From Tritrichomonas foetus (Eukaryota; Parabasalia; Tritrichomonadida; Tritrichomonadidae), in assembly GCA_001839685.1 (NCBI GenBank), contig MLAK01000353.1, positions 43,294 to 104,238 of the forward strand: a DNA stretch of 60,945 nucleotides, read 5' to 3'. The notes below the pieces were generated by a model that was given only the letters and a program-made list of their open reading frames with translations, was not told the origin of the DNA and did no database searches. Positions 22,180-32,403 of the stretch are shown here, piece by piece. Both the position numbers and the translations under genes were made by a program. Positions within the stretch are counted from its first letter, which is position 1, and every line of letters starts with the position of its first letter.

Positions 22180-23229
22180 TTACATTATTTTAATTTGCAA
22201 TTGTTCAGCGACTTCGATTATTTCTTTTGGTATCTGTTTAGAACTTGGTAGTTCTTTTTCTCTCGTAAATACAACTTTTTTCCTTGGTAAGAACGGCAGC
22301 GGAGGGTAAACTTTGATTTCTGTTGAATCTCTCGAATTTATTAGCAAAATAGCACCATCATTTTCAAGTTGTCCACAATAATTTGATGCACTAAAAATGG
22401 TTAAACATAATTTTCCAAATTGATATTCATATCCTTGTGAAATTGATTCATGCCCACGAATCAGCATTTTGAATTTATTTCTCGATAAAAAATTTTCAAT
22501 GGCAGTTTTTCCAAACATGAATCCTGTCCCTCTTGTTGATTCTTGAAAAAGATTCAATTGCGCGTTTGGATCAGACCAGAGAAGTGCATCAATGATAGGA
22601 TCACCAAAAGTATATATCGGCCTAGCTAGATTTTGTATTTGTTCAATATGTGATAAATCAGGGCCGATGCCAGCGTGGGTGAGAAAATAGGTATTATCAA
22701 CTACAGCACATAGGGGAAGATAGACAAAAACTGATAAAAATGCTGAATATACTGTTTCTGAGTATCCTGAAGCTTTAATTTCTTTCAAAAATCCAGCAGA
22801 GCCACAGGTGGAGTGAAATTCATGATTTCCCCGAAGTAAAAAAACATTGGATGGAAACAAAGTTTTCAAAGACAAAATGAAAAGTACAACATCAAGACTG
22901 AATTCACCTCTGTCAACAAGATCACCGAGAAAGACATATTTTCTATTGTTTGGGAGACCGTTTTCTTTAATAATTCTAATTAAATCAATGAATTGCCCAT
23001 GAATATCACCAACAACAATGAGAGGTGAATTTATGGTTAATATATTTGGCTCTTTCTTAAAAATAGAAAGCGCACTCATACAAACAGATATAATTTTTTC
23101 TTGTGAGAAATGGATTAAATTTAACTTCGATTTTCCTGAAGCCAGCATCTTTGGATCATAGTGTAAAAGTTTAGTGTAATGATCATATAGATATTTGCTG
23201 ATCTCAATTTCTACAGGTGCTTGCTTCAT
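22180..23229 (-). CDS. PP1-like serine/threonine protein phosphatase, divergent
   Basis: A 349-aa enzyme of the PPP family that should hydrolyse phosphoserine/phosphothreonine using two bound metal ions. All core motifs are present: GDIHGQ (74-79), GDLVDRGEF (102-110), LRGNHE (132-137), LLWSDP (216-221), RGHES (258-262) and SASNYCG (280-286). The usual HGGLSP motif is replaced by HAGIGP (185-190), which keeps the metal-binding His but marks a divergent paralogue. Length and the absence of long extensions fit a PP1/PP2A-type catalytic subunit, closer to PP1. A true ATG is at 23229. Trichomonads carry many PPP paralogues. Probably cytosolic or nuclear, with targeting set by unknown partners. 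Confidence 0.9.
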   Translation of the reverse strand: MKQAPVEIEISKYLYDHYTKLLHYDPKMLASGKSKLNLIHFSQEKIISVCMSALSIFKKEPNILTINSPLIVVGDIHGQFIDLIRIIKENGLPNNRKYVFLGDLVDRGEFSLDVVLFILSLKTLFPSNVFLLRGNHEFHSTCGSAGFLKEIKASGYSETVYSAFLSVFVYLPLCAVVDNTYFLTHAGIGPDLSHIEQIQNLARPIYTFGDPIIDALLWSDPNAQLNLFQESTRGTGFMFGKTAIENFLSRNKFKMLIRGHESISQGYEYQFGKLCLTIFSASNYCGQLENDGAILLINSRDSTEIKVYPPLPFLPRKKVVFTREKELPSSKQIPKEIIEVAEQLQIKIM

Positions 23230-23616
23230 ATTGAGAAAGCGTATACAGATTTCCAGATTCTAAACGTTCACATTATCAACTATTCAATTGATATTTGTTC
23301 GGATAACTTTTTGATATCATATTCATTCAAATTAAAATCCTGAAGAAAAAAAGAAAGTATCGATGAGACAGAGCTTGGATCATGATATTTGATGATGCCA
23401 ATGTTTTCCAAAGCTTAAATTATATTCTACTAGAGTAGTCACAACAATCCATCATATTGTAGTAAATTGTATATCGTCTTTTCAGAATTTTCTCCATTTG
23501 ATTATTATTTCTGCTCAAAATTTTTGAGTTGAGAAACTTCAGAATCTCTCTCAAAAAATTGAATAAATCTGTTTAGATTTTAATAACATATTTGGTCGAA
23601 AGAAGTTACACAAAAT
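23230..23616. other. Divergent intergenic region
   Basis: These 387 bp lie between the divergently transcribed phosphatase and seven-helix membrane-protein genes and must hold both promoters. No clear trichomonad initiator element is visible. Confidence 0.5.
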
Positions 23617-24516
23617 ATGAAGACCCCTTCCGAGTTTGTGTGCAAGAATGCTTCGCCAGGCATCGGATGTGGTCTCCCAGAAATGCTTTGCCTCGGAATT
23701 TTTTATCTCATCAGCGGATTTTATTGTTTTATCAATTTTGTTTTTCACGTTCGAAAATCGATCAAAACCGACACCAAAAACAATTCATCAGGCGCAATTT
23801 CGAAATTATTTGGTACGTTTTGGCTTTCAATGTTTGTTTGGCTCACCTACGACGGCGTAATAACGATTGTTCCTTTCAATTATTCGAATTTAACTTTCCG
23901 AATCTTTTATTTGGGACTCGATTTAATTTTGTACTTAATTCCATTGTCGTTTTTCGTACTTGTCGTTCTTGAATTCAGCTTTGCGTGGAGAAATCCGAGC
24001 AATAAAGTGGTGAAGTTTTTCAGAGTTGTTTTCACAATTTTTTTGAGCGTGTATTTGGTCACTGGCGCATTATTATCACTCATAGAACCAGACCCAAATG
24101 AAGACCCATGTATTAATTTATACTTATGGGTTGCATCAACAGACCTTCTTATATCTCTCTTTATAATTGTTCCTGCTTTCCAGCTCATCAAACTTATTTC
24201 TGAACCAGTTGTTCAGCCAGAAGATGTTTGTTGTGTTCACTCGTCAAAAATTGGCGCGGTTCTCTTTTTCATAGTTTTTATGGCCAGATTTGCATTCAAT
24301 ATTGTGAGACTTACGACGATAGATCCTCTTGGGGACTGGGCAAGTCATAAATCGAATGTACTTTCGCGCCTTTATAAATTCGCGCAAGGATTTATCTTCA
24401 ACTTAGGTGCTGCCTGGCTAGCTATTGTTGGGACATCCATTCTTCAAAGATACGACTTTAAATTTTTGGATGAATCGACTTATGCGCGCCAACAAAATAT
24501 GATGTTGCCTGCATAG
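23617..24516 (+). CDS. Seven-helix integral membrane protein, unassigned
   Basis: A 299-aa protein with about seven predicted membrane segments, at roughly residues 24-44, 62-86, 97-121, 134-156, 168-190, 210-232 and 253-272. There is no cleavable signal peptide; the N-terminus is short with two cysteines and a possible glycosylation site (NAS). Helix spacing suggests an outside N-terminus. Notable conserved-looking spots are WLTYDG in helix 2, EFSFAW after helix 3, a Cys pair (DVCCVH) in the loop before helix 6 and a soluble tail rich in charged residues. The layout recalls TOM1/THH1-type or other seven-helix receptor-like proteins, but I see no decisive motif. It is a real gene judging by ATG, length and composition; function unknown. 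Confidence 0.8.
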   Translation: MKTPSEFVCKNASPGIGCGLPEMLCLGIFYLISGFYCFINFVFHVRKSIKTDTKNNSSGAISKLFGTFWLSMFVWLTYDGVITIVPFNYSNLTFRIFYLGLDLILYLIPLSFFVLVVLEFSFAWRNPSNKVVKFFRVVFTIFLSVYLVTGALLSLIEPDPNEDPCINLYLWVASTDLLISLFIIVPAFQLIKLISEPVVQPEDVCCVHSSKIGAVLFFIVFMARFAFNIVRLTTIDPLGDWASHKSNVLSRLYKFAQGFIFNLGAAWLAIVGTSILQRYDFKFLDESTYARQQNMMLPA

Positions 24517-25010
24517 AATAATTATTTTTCTTGTTGTAAACTGTTATTTTATCTAAAAAATATAAATATGTTTAAAAAATTACAATCTTGCTTTTTTTCT
24601 GATTTATTTTTGTATACTTTAAGTACTGCCACTAAGCATGTAAAATTTACAACCAAATATAACTTTCTCAGTGAATTATTAGTGAAAAGATTGTTTCGCA
24701 AATACTCAAATCAGTCACAACTGTTTCATATTATCAAGGAAAAGATGAACAACTTGTTCATGAAATCACTAGATATTAATTAATCGATGGATATGAATAG
24801 ATGTAAATACCAATTTGGTCATATTACGTCTTGGTAATAGCAATGAGATGGTATATTTGTCTCCATTTTCTTAACATTAGTCATTCTCCCTACAATTACT
24901 TGTCGCTTGACAATGATTATTTTATTCTATTTTACTCGTGTCATGAAAATATTTATTCAATTTGACAAGCATCATCATCTTGATTTGTACTGACTGAATA
25001 TTTATTATTA
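24517..25010. other. Intergenic spacer
   Basis: This AT-rich spacer follows the membrane-protein gene. A 71-codon frame (24568-24783) is Phe/Lys/Asn-rich without recognisable features and is not called as a gene. Confidence 0.5.
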
Positions 25011-26656
25011 ATGGATGAATATATCGAAATTAAAGAGATAAAAGAGAAGCTTTAAGTTAATAAAGAATACTAAAGATGATTTTAACAAATCCAGTCCTGA
25101 TCTTTATTCTGAAGATAATGTTGCTGGAAATATTGCTAGTGTTAAGAGAAAAATATGATTTAAGCAATCTCTTCAAGAAATTGATCTTCAATCAAACAAT
25201 TGAAATTTATTAAGTATTTCTACATTTAATTTCTAATACTTCATATTCTTGACATTCAATCAACCTGAGTAAAACTTTTTTCATTGATTTTTGATGAACT
25301 TGTTTTACATCATTCTTTGAACAAAATATTCCGACAATCAACACTATTATTAGTTTTCAAAAGAAATCTATTAATATTAAAATTGATTGAACAACAATTT
25401 ATTGATATGCATTTTATTGGAAAAAGAAGTCCCAAATACTTACAATTAACAATTTTTCATTTTTTTAAATTCACATATCCAATAGAAATTTCTTAGAAGA
25501 TATAATGTAATAGAAGAAGATCAAGATGATATATTTATAGAAAAAATGAAACATTCAAATGAAAAACTTGCAAAGACATATTCATCAAGATGATTTCGAA
25601 TCATTCATTGATTTCACTTCCAACATCAACAATGTTGATTTAAATTCTAAAATTTTACCAACTTTATTTTGAAATCAATTCATATATTAATAATTTTGGA
25701 TCTAAAACAGTCTGAATTACTCTTCTTCAATATTAGATAACATATGAATTTTCAATAATACATTAATAATTGTCGCTATATGTGGTTAAATCAAGGTAAA
25801 TATTCACATGAATTAAAAAATAATTTCAAAATTATACCAATTTTTATCAAAAGAATCACAATATCAAATTAATGAAAACTTTAATTTCAAATCAACAGAA
25901 TATCAGCAAAATGAAATCCTAAATTCTTTTCATGAATTCCAACATTTCTTAAATGGCCAAACTTCATTTTTTCCTATACAACTTTGCATATTTACCAGAA
26001 ATTTTTTTATTTTATTTTTATTTTTTATTTATCGAAATATTCATTTTTTCCCTATTTGTTGTATTATTTTTCAATAATACACACCATTATCTGTTTATAT
26101 TCATTCCATTATTCATGATTCTTTTGAATTTATTAATGATTTTTTTTATGTTCATTGTACACAACTTCATTTTGCATGTTCCAGAGGTCATTCTGAAATT
26201 GTTGAAATTTTATTGAAGCAATCTAAAAATAATATTTTATCTCAAATAATACAATAATTTATGATTCCTCATCATCAAAATTTCGTAATTTTTAATAAAA
26301 TTGTCATTCTTTACCATGTAATTATGATGAAATTTTAAAAAAGAACGAAAATATTAACCTTAATATGAAAGATCTCTGAATATTTCATTGTTTTATGATT
26401 CATACTTTCATCATATTTATTCTTTTATATAGATTTTTCATCAATTTATTATGCTAATCAAAATGGAAATATCGATATATGAAACATTTTTTGAATCCTA
26501 GAACATTCGATTCAATTGAAAATGTAAAATTTCCTGATATTTTCTTCATTGTACTATATTTTGTGCTTATCAAGTATTCCTTAACGAATTTCCATCTGAG
26601 AATTTTTCATTTCGCCTGTGAATTTAATCAAATTCAAATTGTGGCACTTTTGTTAA

Positions 26657-27221
26657 GGGGGTTGTTTAACCGCCAAAAAAAAGTGCGCATAAATTCCTTA
26701 TTATCAAAAAAACGGAGAAGACCTCTGCGCTGATCTCTTGCAGAATAACTCACTACGAACCAAGCTTTTATATACTTATTTACCGAGTCGATCCAAATTT
26801 TACAGCTGAAAATTAATTTTTCAAATTTCCTCAAATCGATAAATCTTAATTTTCGGNNNNNNNNNNNNNNNNNNNNNNNNNNNNNNNNNNNNNNNNNNNN
26901 NNNNNNNNNNNNNNNNNNNNNNNNNNNNNNNNNNNNNNNNNNNNNNNNNNNNNNNNNNNNNNNNNNNNNNNNNNNNNNNNNNNNNNNNNNNNNNNNNNNN
27001 NNNNNNNNNNNNNNNNNNNNNNNNNNNNNNNNNNNNNNNNNNNNNNNNNNNNNNNNNNNNNNNNNNNNNNNNNNNNNNNNNNNNNNNNNNNNNNNNNNNN
27101 NNNNNNNNNNNNNNNNNNNNNNNNNNNNNNNNNNNNNNNNNNNNNNNNNNNNNNNNNNTCATCCTTTTATTTCTAATTTTTAATACATATGACGATAGAA
27201 TAAATTTGACAGACAACCCCC
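26657..27221. mobile_element. Short TTAA-flanked element inserted in the ankyrin pseudogene
   Basis: A 565-bp insertion has ends reading GGGGGTTGTTTAACC at 26657 and, on the opposite strand, GGGGGTTGTCTGTC from 27221. TTAA stands outside both ends (26653-26656 and 27222-27225). The terminal repeat is short, 9 bp exact and about 11 of 12. Ankyrin-like coding runs up to the left TTAA and resumes after the right one, so the insertion boundaries are supported independently. More than half the interior is an assembly gap; the visible parts contain no transposase. It shares the TTAA target and the G-run start with the element at 12105-15398, but the inner repeat bases differ, so it is likely a non-autonomous relative of the same superfamily at most. 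Confidence 0.72.
26857..27158. other. Assembly gap (302 N)
   Basis: This run of undetermined bases lies within the short TTAA-flanked element. Both ends of the element are outside the gap. Confidence 0.98.
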
Positions 27222-27253
27222 TTAAAATCTCAATATTGACAATGATGATAAGG

Positions 27254-27257
<4 letters not shown>

Positions 27258-27291
<34 letters not shown>
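27258..27291. repeat. 34-base T homopolymer
   Basis: An uninterrupted run of 34 T lies in the ankyrin pseudogene just beyond the TTAA element. Its exact length is likely to be unreliable in the assembly. Confidence 0.9.
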
Positions 27292-27292
<1 letters not shown>

Positions 27293-27575
27293 GAGTTAAT
27301 GATACATCACAATTATTAAAATATTTTCTTTATTTAAATCTTTATAGGACACCACAAGTTATTGCAAATGAAATATGAAAATGACAACGATAAAATTTTT
27401 GATGAATGTCAACAATAATTCAATTTCCAGCAAAAATACCATGCATTGTATGACATTCTTTGATTTTCTTCAACATCCAAGTGACTTCTCAAAAATTGTG
27501 TCTCAATATTTCTCACATCACAAGTCAAACACACACAATAACTTCCAAAGTATTTCTAAAAATCCTCTTGATTGA

Positions 27576-29205
27576 AAATAACAATTGATATGTTTTAAAA
27601 ACCACCAAATGTGAATTGATTAATTTTTGGAATCATTCCAATGGAATGTTTTTTTTTTTTTGTTGTTGAGAGTCTCGACTAGAGACTTGAACATCTGCTC
27701 ATTTATAATAATAAAGTGAAAATGGCCAAAATCACAAAGTGTCACTGTGAAACTGCATTTGGGTATTTAGAAAAAGATATGACCAAATATGCATTTAAAA
27801 ACATATTGATCAGCTGAAATCAAAGAAGTCGGTAAAAAAAGCAATTACTCATCCTGCCATGGATGTAACAGAGATGTGTAACTTGAAAAACCACCATTCA
27901 CTTTGTTTTCATATTCGATCGAAATGCGCAAAAGATGATTCTTTGATTTTTCAATAAAAATGATCGAAGATGTCTATCAATTTTGCATAGTGAATTTGGT
28001 TTCAATGTTATTGAATTATTCAGTGAAATAATAGAAAAAATAACCTGGTAACAACTAACATTCTCAAAAATGATTCGGTAATTTTTTCTTAATTTTCATC
28101 AAGTCAGAGTCAAAAATCAGATAAAATCATTTGAGATCAAATAATAACAAAATATCAGGAAATGAACCTCAGAAACAAGACTAACTTAGGAAGATATTGA
28201 AAATCTACAGTGAATTCTAAGGAGTTGCAAATTATGAAGAGTGAATGTATTTAAAAAGGTTATTGGTAGTAAAAATAGGGAAATATTATAGGGAATTTTT
28301 AGAAAATAAATCGAATGAGATCGAATCAAGTAATTAACAGTTGTCATTCAAAAGTTTTTATTCAAAAATCTAATAAAACGATTGAAATAAAAAATAATCC
28401 AAGAAAATTTAAGAACCACGTTGAAGTTATTCAAATATTCTTAAAATCAATATTGGAGCATTTGTCAATAGAGCATATATTTCGTAACATTTCTCTGTAG
28501 TATTAAGAATATTGTTCTCCATGATCCAACATTCTTTTTTTAAAGATAATTTATTTCTGTTTCTTCGAAATGTTTGAATTCAAATTATATTGAAAAGATT
28601 TCTTGGATTCAGAACTTTAATTTCTTTTTACAATGATTTTTCTGTTGGCAAATATCAACTTTCCTATTTCACATTGGGACTTGAAAAAGGGGCCATCTTT
28701 TTTAGAGTAGAACATTATAAGATATTCGTCTGGATTTGTCCCTAGTCTTTTCACTTCCTATTCAATATTTCTTTCAAATTCACCAAAAGTCTATTTTGAA
28801 TAAGCCTATTTTGAGTTGATCACATCACTGATTTTATATTGCTTTCGCTATCATTATTTCTTCTAATTTCGAAATTGACTTTACTTCTTATTTCCAATCG
28901 ATATTCGTTCCTTTCTTAGAATTAAAATTTTTCATTCAGAAATTCTACATTCTGTTCTTATATTTCCTAAAAAAAGTTTCACAAAACAACTCACCTAATT
29001 CAACTCAAAAACTAATGGATATCTCTCAATCTCGGTGTTAATTTCTCAAAAAAAAAAATTATAAATCACTAAATTTCATTCAATTCTATTTAATTATCAC
29101 AAATTTCCAATTGTTTCAAAAACAACATTTGTTAGTCATTCAATCATATCACTTCATTTTTTTTATTTTCGTTTTCGAAAAAAAAAAATTCCTCCTCTCC
29201 AGATC
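27576..29205. other. AT-rich intergenic spacer
   Basis: No gene was seen. A tRNA-like stretch near 27670-27710 was tested by eye and does not fold as a T arm. The last 60 bp before the Myb start contain a possible initiator. Confidence 0.55.
29149..29160 (+). promoter_or_regulatory. Possible initiator (Inr-like) element
   Basis: TCACTTCATTTT lies 46-57 bp upstream of the Myb ATG at 29206. It resembles the Trichomonas vaginalis initiator consensus TCAYTWYTCATTA over its first seven positions. A similar TCACTTTTTCA occurs about 20-30 bp upstream of the WD40 start at 37241. Two partial matches in AT-rich DNA are weak support. Confidence 0.25.
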
Positions 29206-30231
29206 ATGTCGAAAGAAAACACCATCATTCGTTCCCCACTTGTCGATGTTGCCATGAGCTACATCTCCGAAATTAACTCGGAAATCATGGAAACTCCAAA
29301 TAATCACGTCGTTGAAGAACTCCGTCTCGCTTTCGATGGTTATATCAACAAAATGAGACCGAGGAAGGAAATTGTTGAACTCCTCATGAAGACAATCGAC
29401 ACAATTTCCCCTCTTGAAAGGATCGAATCCATATTGAAGCTCGGTGATATTCCTGCCCCACCACCACCACCAACTGTTGCCCTCTACGATGCCTCTGGAA
29501 ACGACTCCGAAGGTAAAAATCGAAAGAAAACCCGCAGTTGGACCACCGAAGAAGATATGAGATTGTTAATGGGAGTTCATCTTTACGGCCTTGAAAATTG
29601 GACACTTGTTTCACAATTCGTTGGGAATGGAAGAACACGTTCGATGTGCAGCCAGAGATGGATTCGCGTATTGGATCCAAGGATATCCAAAAATCACTGG
29701 ACTGAAGAAGAAGACCAAAACCTCCTACAAATGGTCAAATTATATGGCGAAAAGAGCTGGATGAAGATCGCCACAAAGTTGGGAAATAGAAGTGACGTTC
29801 AATGCAGATATCATTACCAACAACTTCAAAGAGCAGGAACAGTAGTAACAACATCATCAACAACCACAACCACTGTTTCTTCGCCTTCTTCGTCATCTGG
29901 AGCAACTGCCGTGTCACCAATGAACGTTTCACAAGCCGAGATTGTCACTTCACCTGAATTAGATCTTTCATCATACGATGCTAAGCAACAATTCTTCCCC
30001 ATCCCTACAACATCGCCATCATCATCTTCTGGAAATCTTTATCAGATTCCAAATGTTGTAATGAAGGATACAGCACCAAAAACAGACATCCTTCAATTTG
30101 ATCTCCCACCTTTAACGGAACATGAATTGCAACTCAGATTGAATGAGCCTTTCGGATTTGATGATAATTTTGACTTCTTCAAGTCAGATCCAATTTACGA
30201 CAATTCGTTCTGGGCTTGCATGAACTTCTAA
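29206..30231 (+). CDS. Myb-like DNA-binding protein with helical N-terminal region
   Basis: A 341-aa Myb protein of a different subtype from the other three in the window. The first ~80 residues form a predicted helical domain (VDVAMSYISEINSEI, VEELRLAFDGYINKM) followed by a polyproline stretch. Myb repeat 1 covers about 110-156 (SWTTEEDMRLL, ENWTLVSQFV, RSMCSQRWIRVL). Repeat 2 covers about 163-206 (HWTEEEDQNLL, KSWMKIATKL, DVQCRYHYQQL). A Ser/Thr-rich linker and an acidic, Phe-rich C-terminus (FGFDDNFDFF) follow; the latter could be an activation surface. Codon choice is richer in C-ending codons than in neighbouring genes, which may mean strong expression. The ATG at 29206 is the only sensible start. 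Probably a nuclear regulator. Confidence 0.9.
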   Translation: MSKENTIIRSPLVDVAMSYISEINSEIMETPNNHVVEELRLAFDGYINKMRPRKEIVELLMKTIDTISPLERIESILKLGDIPAPPPPPTVALYDASGNDSEGKNRKKTRSWTTEEDMRLLMGVHLYGLENWTLVSQFVGNGRTRSMCSQRWIRVLDPRISKNHWTEEEDQNLLQMVKLYGEKSWMKIATKLGNRSDVQCRYHYQQLQRAGTVVTTSSTTTTTVSSPSSSSGATAVSPMNVSQAEIVTSPELDLSSYDAKQQFFPIPTTSPSSSSGNLYQIPNVVMKDTAPKTDILQFDLPPLTEHELQLRLNEPFGFDDNFDFFKSDPIYDNSFWACMNF

Positions 30232-30600
30232 GAGAAAGAAGTTAAATAATGTGTTTTGAAATTTACCATGAATATATATTGGGCTAAACATGTACCTATC
30301 GAATCTCTCTCTTTCTTTACTTTTTCTTTTCGTTTTGTCCATCAGACTAGAAATCAACCGATGAGAACTACTAAGGATATACTGAGTGGTTTTGGCCAAA
30401 GCTGAATGTTGTGGAATCTTCTTTTGGGAAACAAACAATGAGAATTTGTGGAATCAAAATGATTCCAAAGACAATATTTGCCTGCTGAAAAGCAGTGACA
30501 AATTTCTTAAGAAAGGCAAAAAAGAAAATGAAGAGAAATGTTTGCATGAATAAGATTTAATATATTAGAAACAAATAAAGAAAACATGTTTGGGATTAAA
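30232..30600. other. Short convergent spacer
   Basis: This 369-bp spacer lies between the stop codons of the Myb gene (plus) and the RasGAP-like gene (minus). Nothing else is visible. Confidence 0.5.
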
Positions 30601-32403
30601 CTAGACGGATTCATCAAAAAAAGATTTGATTGGTTTGACACGAATAACCTCTTTATATTCAGCAACAATTGAAGGAAATTCAGATTTCATGACTTGAACA
30701 GCAAAATCTTGTTTCTCATCAAAAGATCTTTGAATAAGAACTTCAATTTCAGCCATGTTCAATCGAGCGCCTACCGGAAAAACATATTTTTTTGGCATCT
30801 GAATTTTTTCGTAAATCAATTTTTTAAATCTGACCTGGTGGGGATTCTCTTCTGCCACCTCTGACCCACCCTGGTTTTTGTCAGTGAGGTTAAAAAATTT
30901 CATCAGTTTCGAAATTTCTTGAAGATTCACATTTACCGACATCAACTTTGCCATAATTCTGAGAAAAATAATTCCACTAATTGCATAATATCCTGCAGCT
31001 TTGGAAAGAGGAAAGACACGCTTTGCTTCAGCGTAAATTACTGAGAGAATATATCGAGAGAATCCATTAAAGTTCACTTTTTCAAATAGGCTAAGCATAT
31101 CTTCTTCACTAGGTTTTTTAATTGTCGACATATTATGCGAAAATTCAATTAAACTCGAATCAAGAAATAATAATGCCGTTAAAAGTGATGCTAAAAAATT
31201 ATTTCCTCTTAGCAAAGTTGTTTGTTGTCGGTTATTTTTGAAATTCATATATACAAGAATAGGTAATAGCAATTTTATGTTCATTCCAGCCGCAAGAGCC
31301 CAAGTTTGATAGAATGAATGTGGAGTATCCTTATCATACTTCATTTGAGAAATCAGAAACAAAAACTGAGGATCTTCAACAATCATTCGAAAGAAAGGTA
31401 ATGTGTAGATATTAAATGGTGGTAGAACATTGAAAGTTGTATAACATGCTAATAATTTCTCGTACGATCTTTTGTTTTTAAAATTCATATCATAATTTAA
31501 ACTAATATTATTTTTTATATTATCTTGTGCATTACTTTGTGGATTATCTTGCGCATTATCTTGTGTATTATTTTGATGACTGTTTGAGTTTGTATTGGAA
31601 TGAGATGCTTCATTATTGTTCTCAAGAATTGCTCTCGTATTGATAATGTAAATATTATTCTCATTATTTTTATTATTCTCATTATTAGTGTTGTTGATGC
31701 TGTCATTTGTTGTGGAGTTTTCATCAGGATTTGCTTCACTGATTTCATTGAAGCTGCTTGTGCTTAAACTAAAGCTTACACTGCTGTTTGCGGTAAGTGA
31801 ACAATCAATGAAAATGGCCTGGCTGTTCTTTGAGATTCCTTCTTTCATGAATGAATAGAATTCGCGGACTTTCGATTTGGAAAGAATTCGAAATTCGCGC
31901 TCTTCACCATTCACACTGATGACCAATTTCCCTTTGTTTGAAAGTGGCGGAATCTCGCGGACTTCAAAAATTTTATTAATATCTGAATCATATAATTTTC
32001 CGACGCTTTTTGTGTAGAAATACCAGAAAGTTGGCGACTTTGAATTTTTTGAGCGGATTAAAGGAATATAGAAAGTTTTGTTAGGCTCCATTGAAATGGC
32101 GCTGAATTCATCAAACGCGATAAAATTGATTTCCTTGAACGAGGATTTGATCGAAGTCTTGGAGGGAGTATAAATCGGGTGGGTTGGCGCATACTTTTCA
32201 TCGGGCCCGTCGAGAAGAATCGAGGCTGTGGTTTGAATATGATTTTGATCAAAAAATCTGTCGCGTTCAAACTCAAAAACATAATTCGTGGATTCGAAAA
32301 AACAGAGGTCGGCCGAAATTTGATTTGAAAATTGCAGGATTTTGTTGCTTTTCAAATTCATAAAATTTTGGAAATGTGATGTGAAAAAGCTTCTATTTGA
32401 CAT
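30601..32403 (-). CDS. RasGAP-like protein with PH-like N-terminus
   Basis: A 600-aa protein likely to regulate a Ras-family GTPase at membranes. The C-terminal half (about 335-550) fits the all-helical RasGAP fold. TLLRGNNFLASLLTALLFL at 396-414 corresponds to the LFRxN..A region, with R399 in the place of the catalytic arginine finger. ISGIIFLRIMAKLM at 475-488 corresponds to the FLRxxxPA signature, with the usual Pro replaced. The N-terminal ~190 residues look like a PH-type beta fold (KGKLVISVNGEEREFRIL followed by a helix at 178-190). Between them, about 220-300, is an Asn/Gln/Asp-rich linker with a short imperfect repeat (NTQDNAQDNPQSNAQDN). A true ATG is at 32403. The GAP assignment rests on these motifs and is moderately secure; catalytic competence is uncertain. 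Confidence 0.65.
   Translation of the reverse strand: MSNRSFFTSHFQNFMNLKSNKILQFSNQISADLCFFESTNYVFEFERDRFFDQNHIQTTASILLDGPDEKYAPTHPIYTPSKTSIKSSFKEINFIAFDEFSAISMEPNKTFYIPLIRSKNSKSPTFWYFYTKSVGKLYDSDINKIFEVREIPPLSNKGKLVISVNGEEREFRILSKSKVREFYSFMKEGISKNSQAIFIDCSLTANSSVSFSLSTSSFNEISEANPDENSTTNDSINNTNNENNKNNENNIYIINTRAILENNNEASHSNTNSNSHQNNTQDNAQDNPQSNAQDNIKNNISLNYDMNFKNKRSYEKLLACYTTFNVLPPFNIYTLPFFRMIVEDPQFLFLISQMKYDKDTPHSFYQTWALAAGMNIKLLLPILVYMNFKNNRQQTTLLRGNNFLASLLTALLFLDSSLIEFSHNMSTIKKPSEEDMLSLFEKVNFNGFSRYILSVIYAEAKRVFPLSKAAGYYAISGIIFLRIMAKLMSVNVNLQEISKLMKFFNLTDKNQGGSEVAEENPHQVRFKKLIYEKIQMPKKYVFPVGARLNMAEIEVLIQRSFDEKQDFAVQVMKSEFPSIVAEYKEVIRVKPIKSFFDESV

Larger units (their letters stand above)
25011..27575 (+). 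pseudogene. Decayed ankyrin-repeat protein, interrupted by a TTAA element
   Basis: A trichomonad-type ankyrin protein can be followed across many stops and frame changes. It starts with ATG at 25011 (DEYIEIKEIKEK). SSPDLYSEDNVAGNIASVKR follows in a second frame near 25085-25155, then KYDLSNLFKKLIFNQTIEIY. The middle part includes DDFESFIDFTSNINNVDLN and LPTLFEINSYINNFGSKT around 25590-25710. Ankyrin repeats proper are visible near 26163 (LHFACSRGHSEIVEILLKQ), 26450 (YANQNGNIDI) and 26599 (FHFACEFNQIQIVALLL). The last is cut by the element at 26657-27221. Beyond it, NLNIDNDDKDDF resumes at 27226, followed by a 34-T tract and further degraded sequence. The right boundary is uncertain. Such proteins are a very large family in trichomonads; this copy cannot make a full product. 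Confidence 0.8.

Noticed and set aside
24568..24783. 71-codon frame after the membrane-protein gene
   Set aside because: No recognisable feature, composition like translated spacer.
25284..25496. Separate small gene of 70 codons
   Set aside because: Its translation belongs to the decayed ankyrin gene body (frame fragment), not to an independent gene.
27660..27715. Possible tRNA (rc reads GTTCAAGTCTC)
   Set aside because: The bases around the TTCAAGT loop do not form a five-pair T stem and no acceptor stem is found.
29735..29932. Antisense frame under the Myb gene at 29206
   Set aside because: It mirrors the Ser/Thr-rich codons of the real gene; no independent support.
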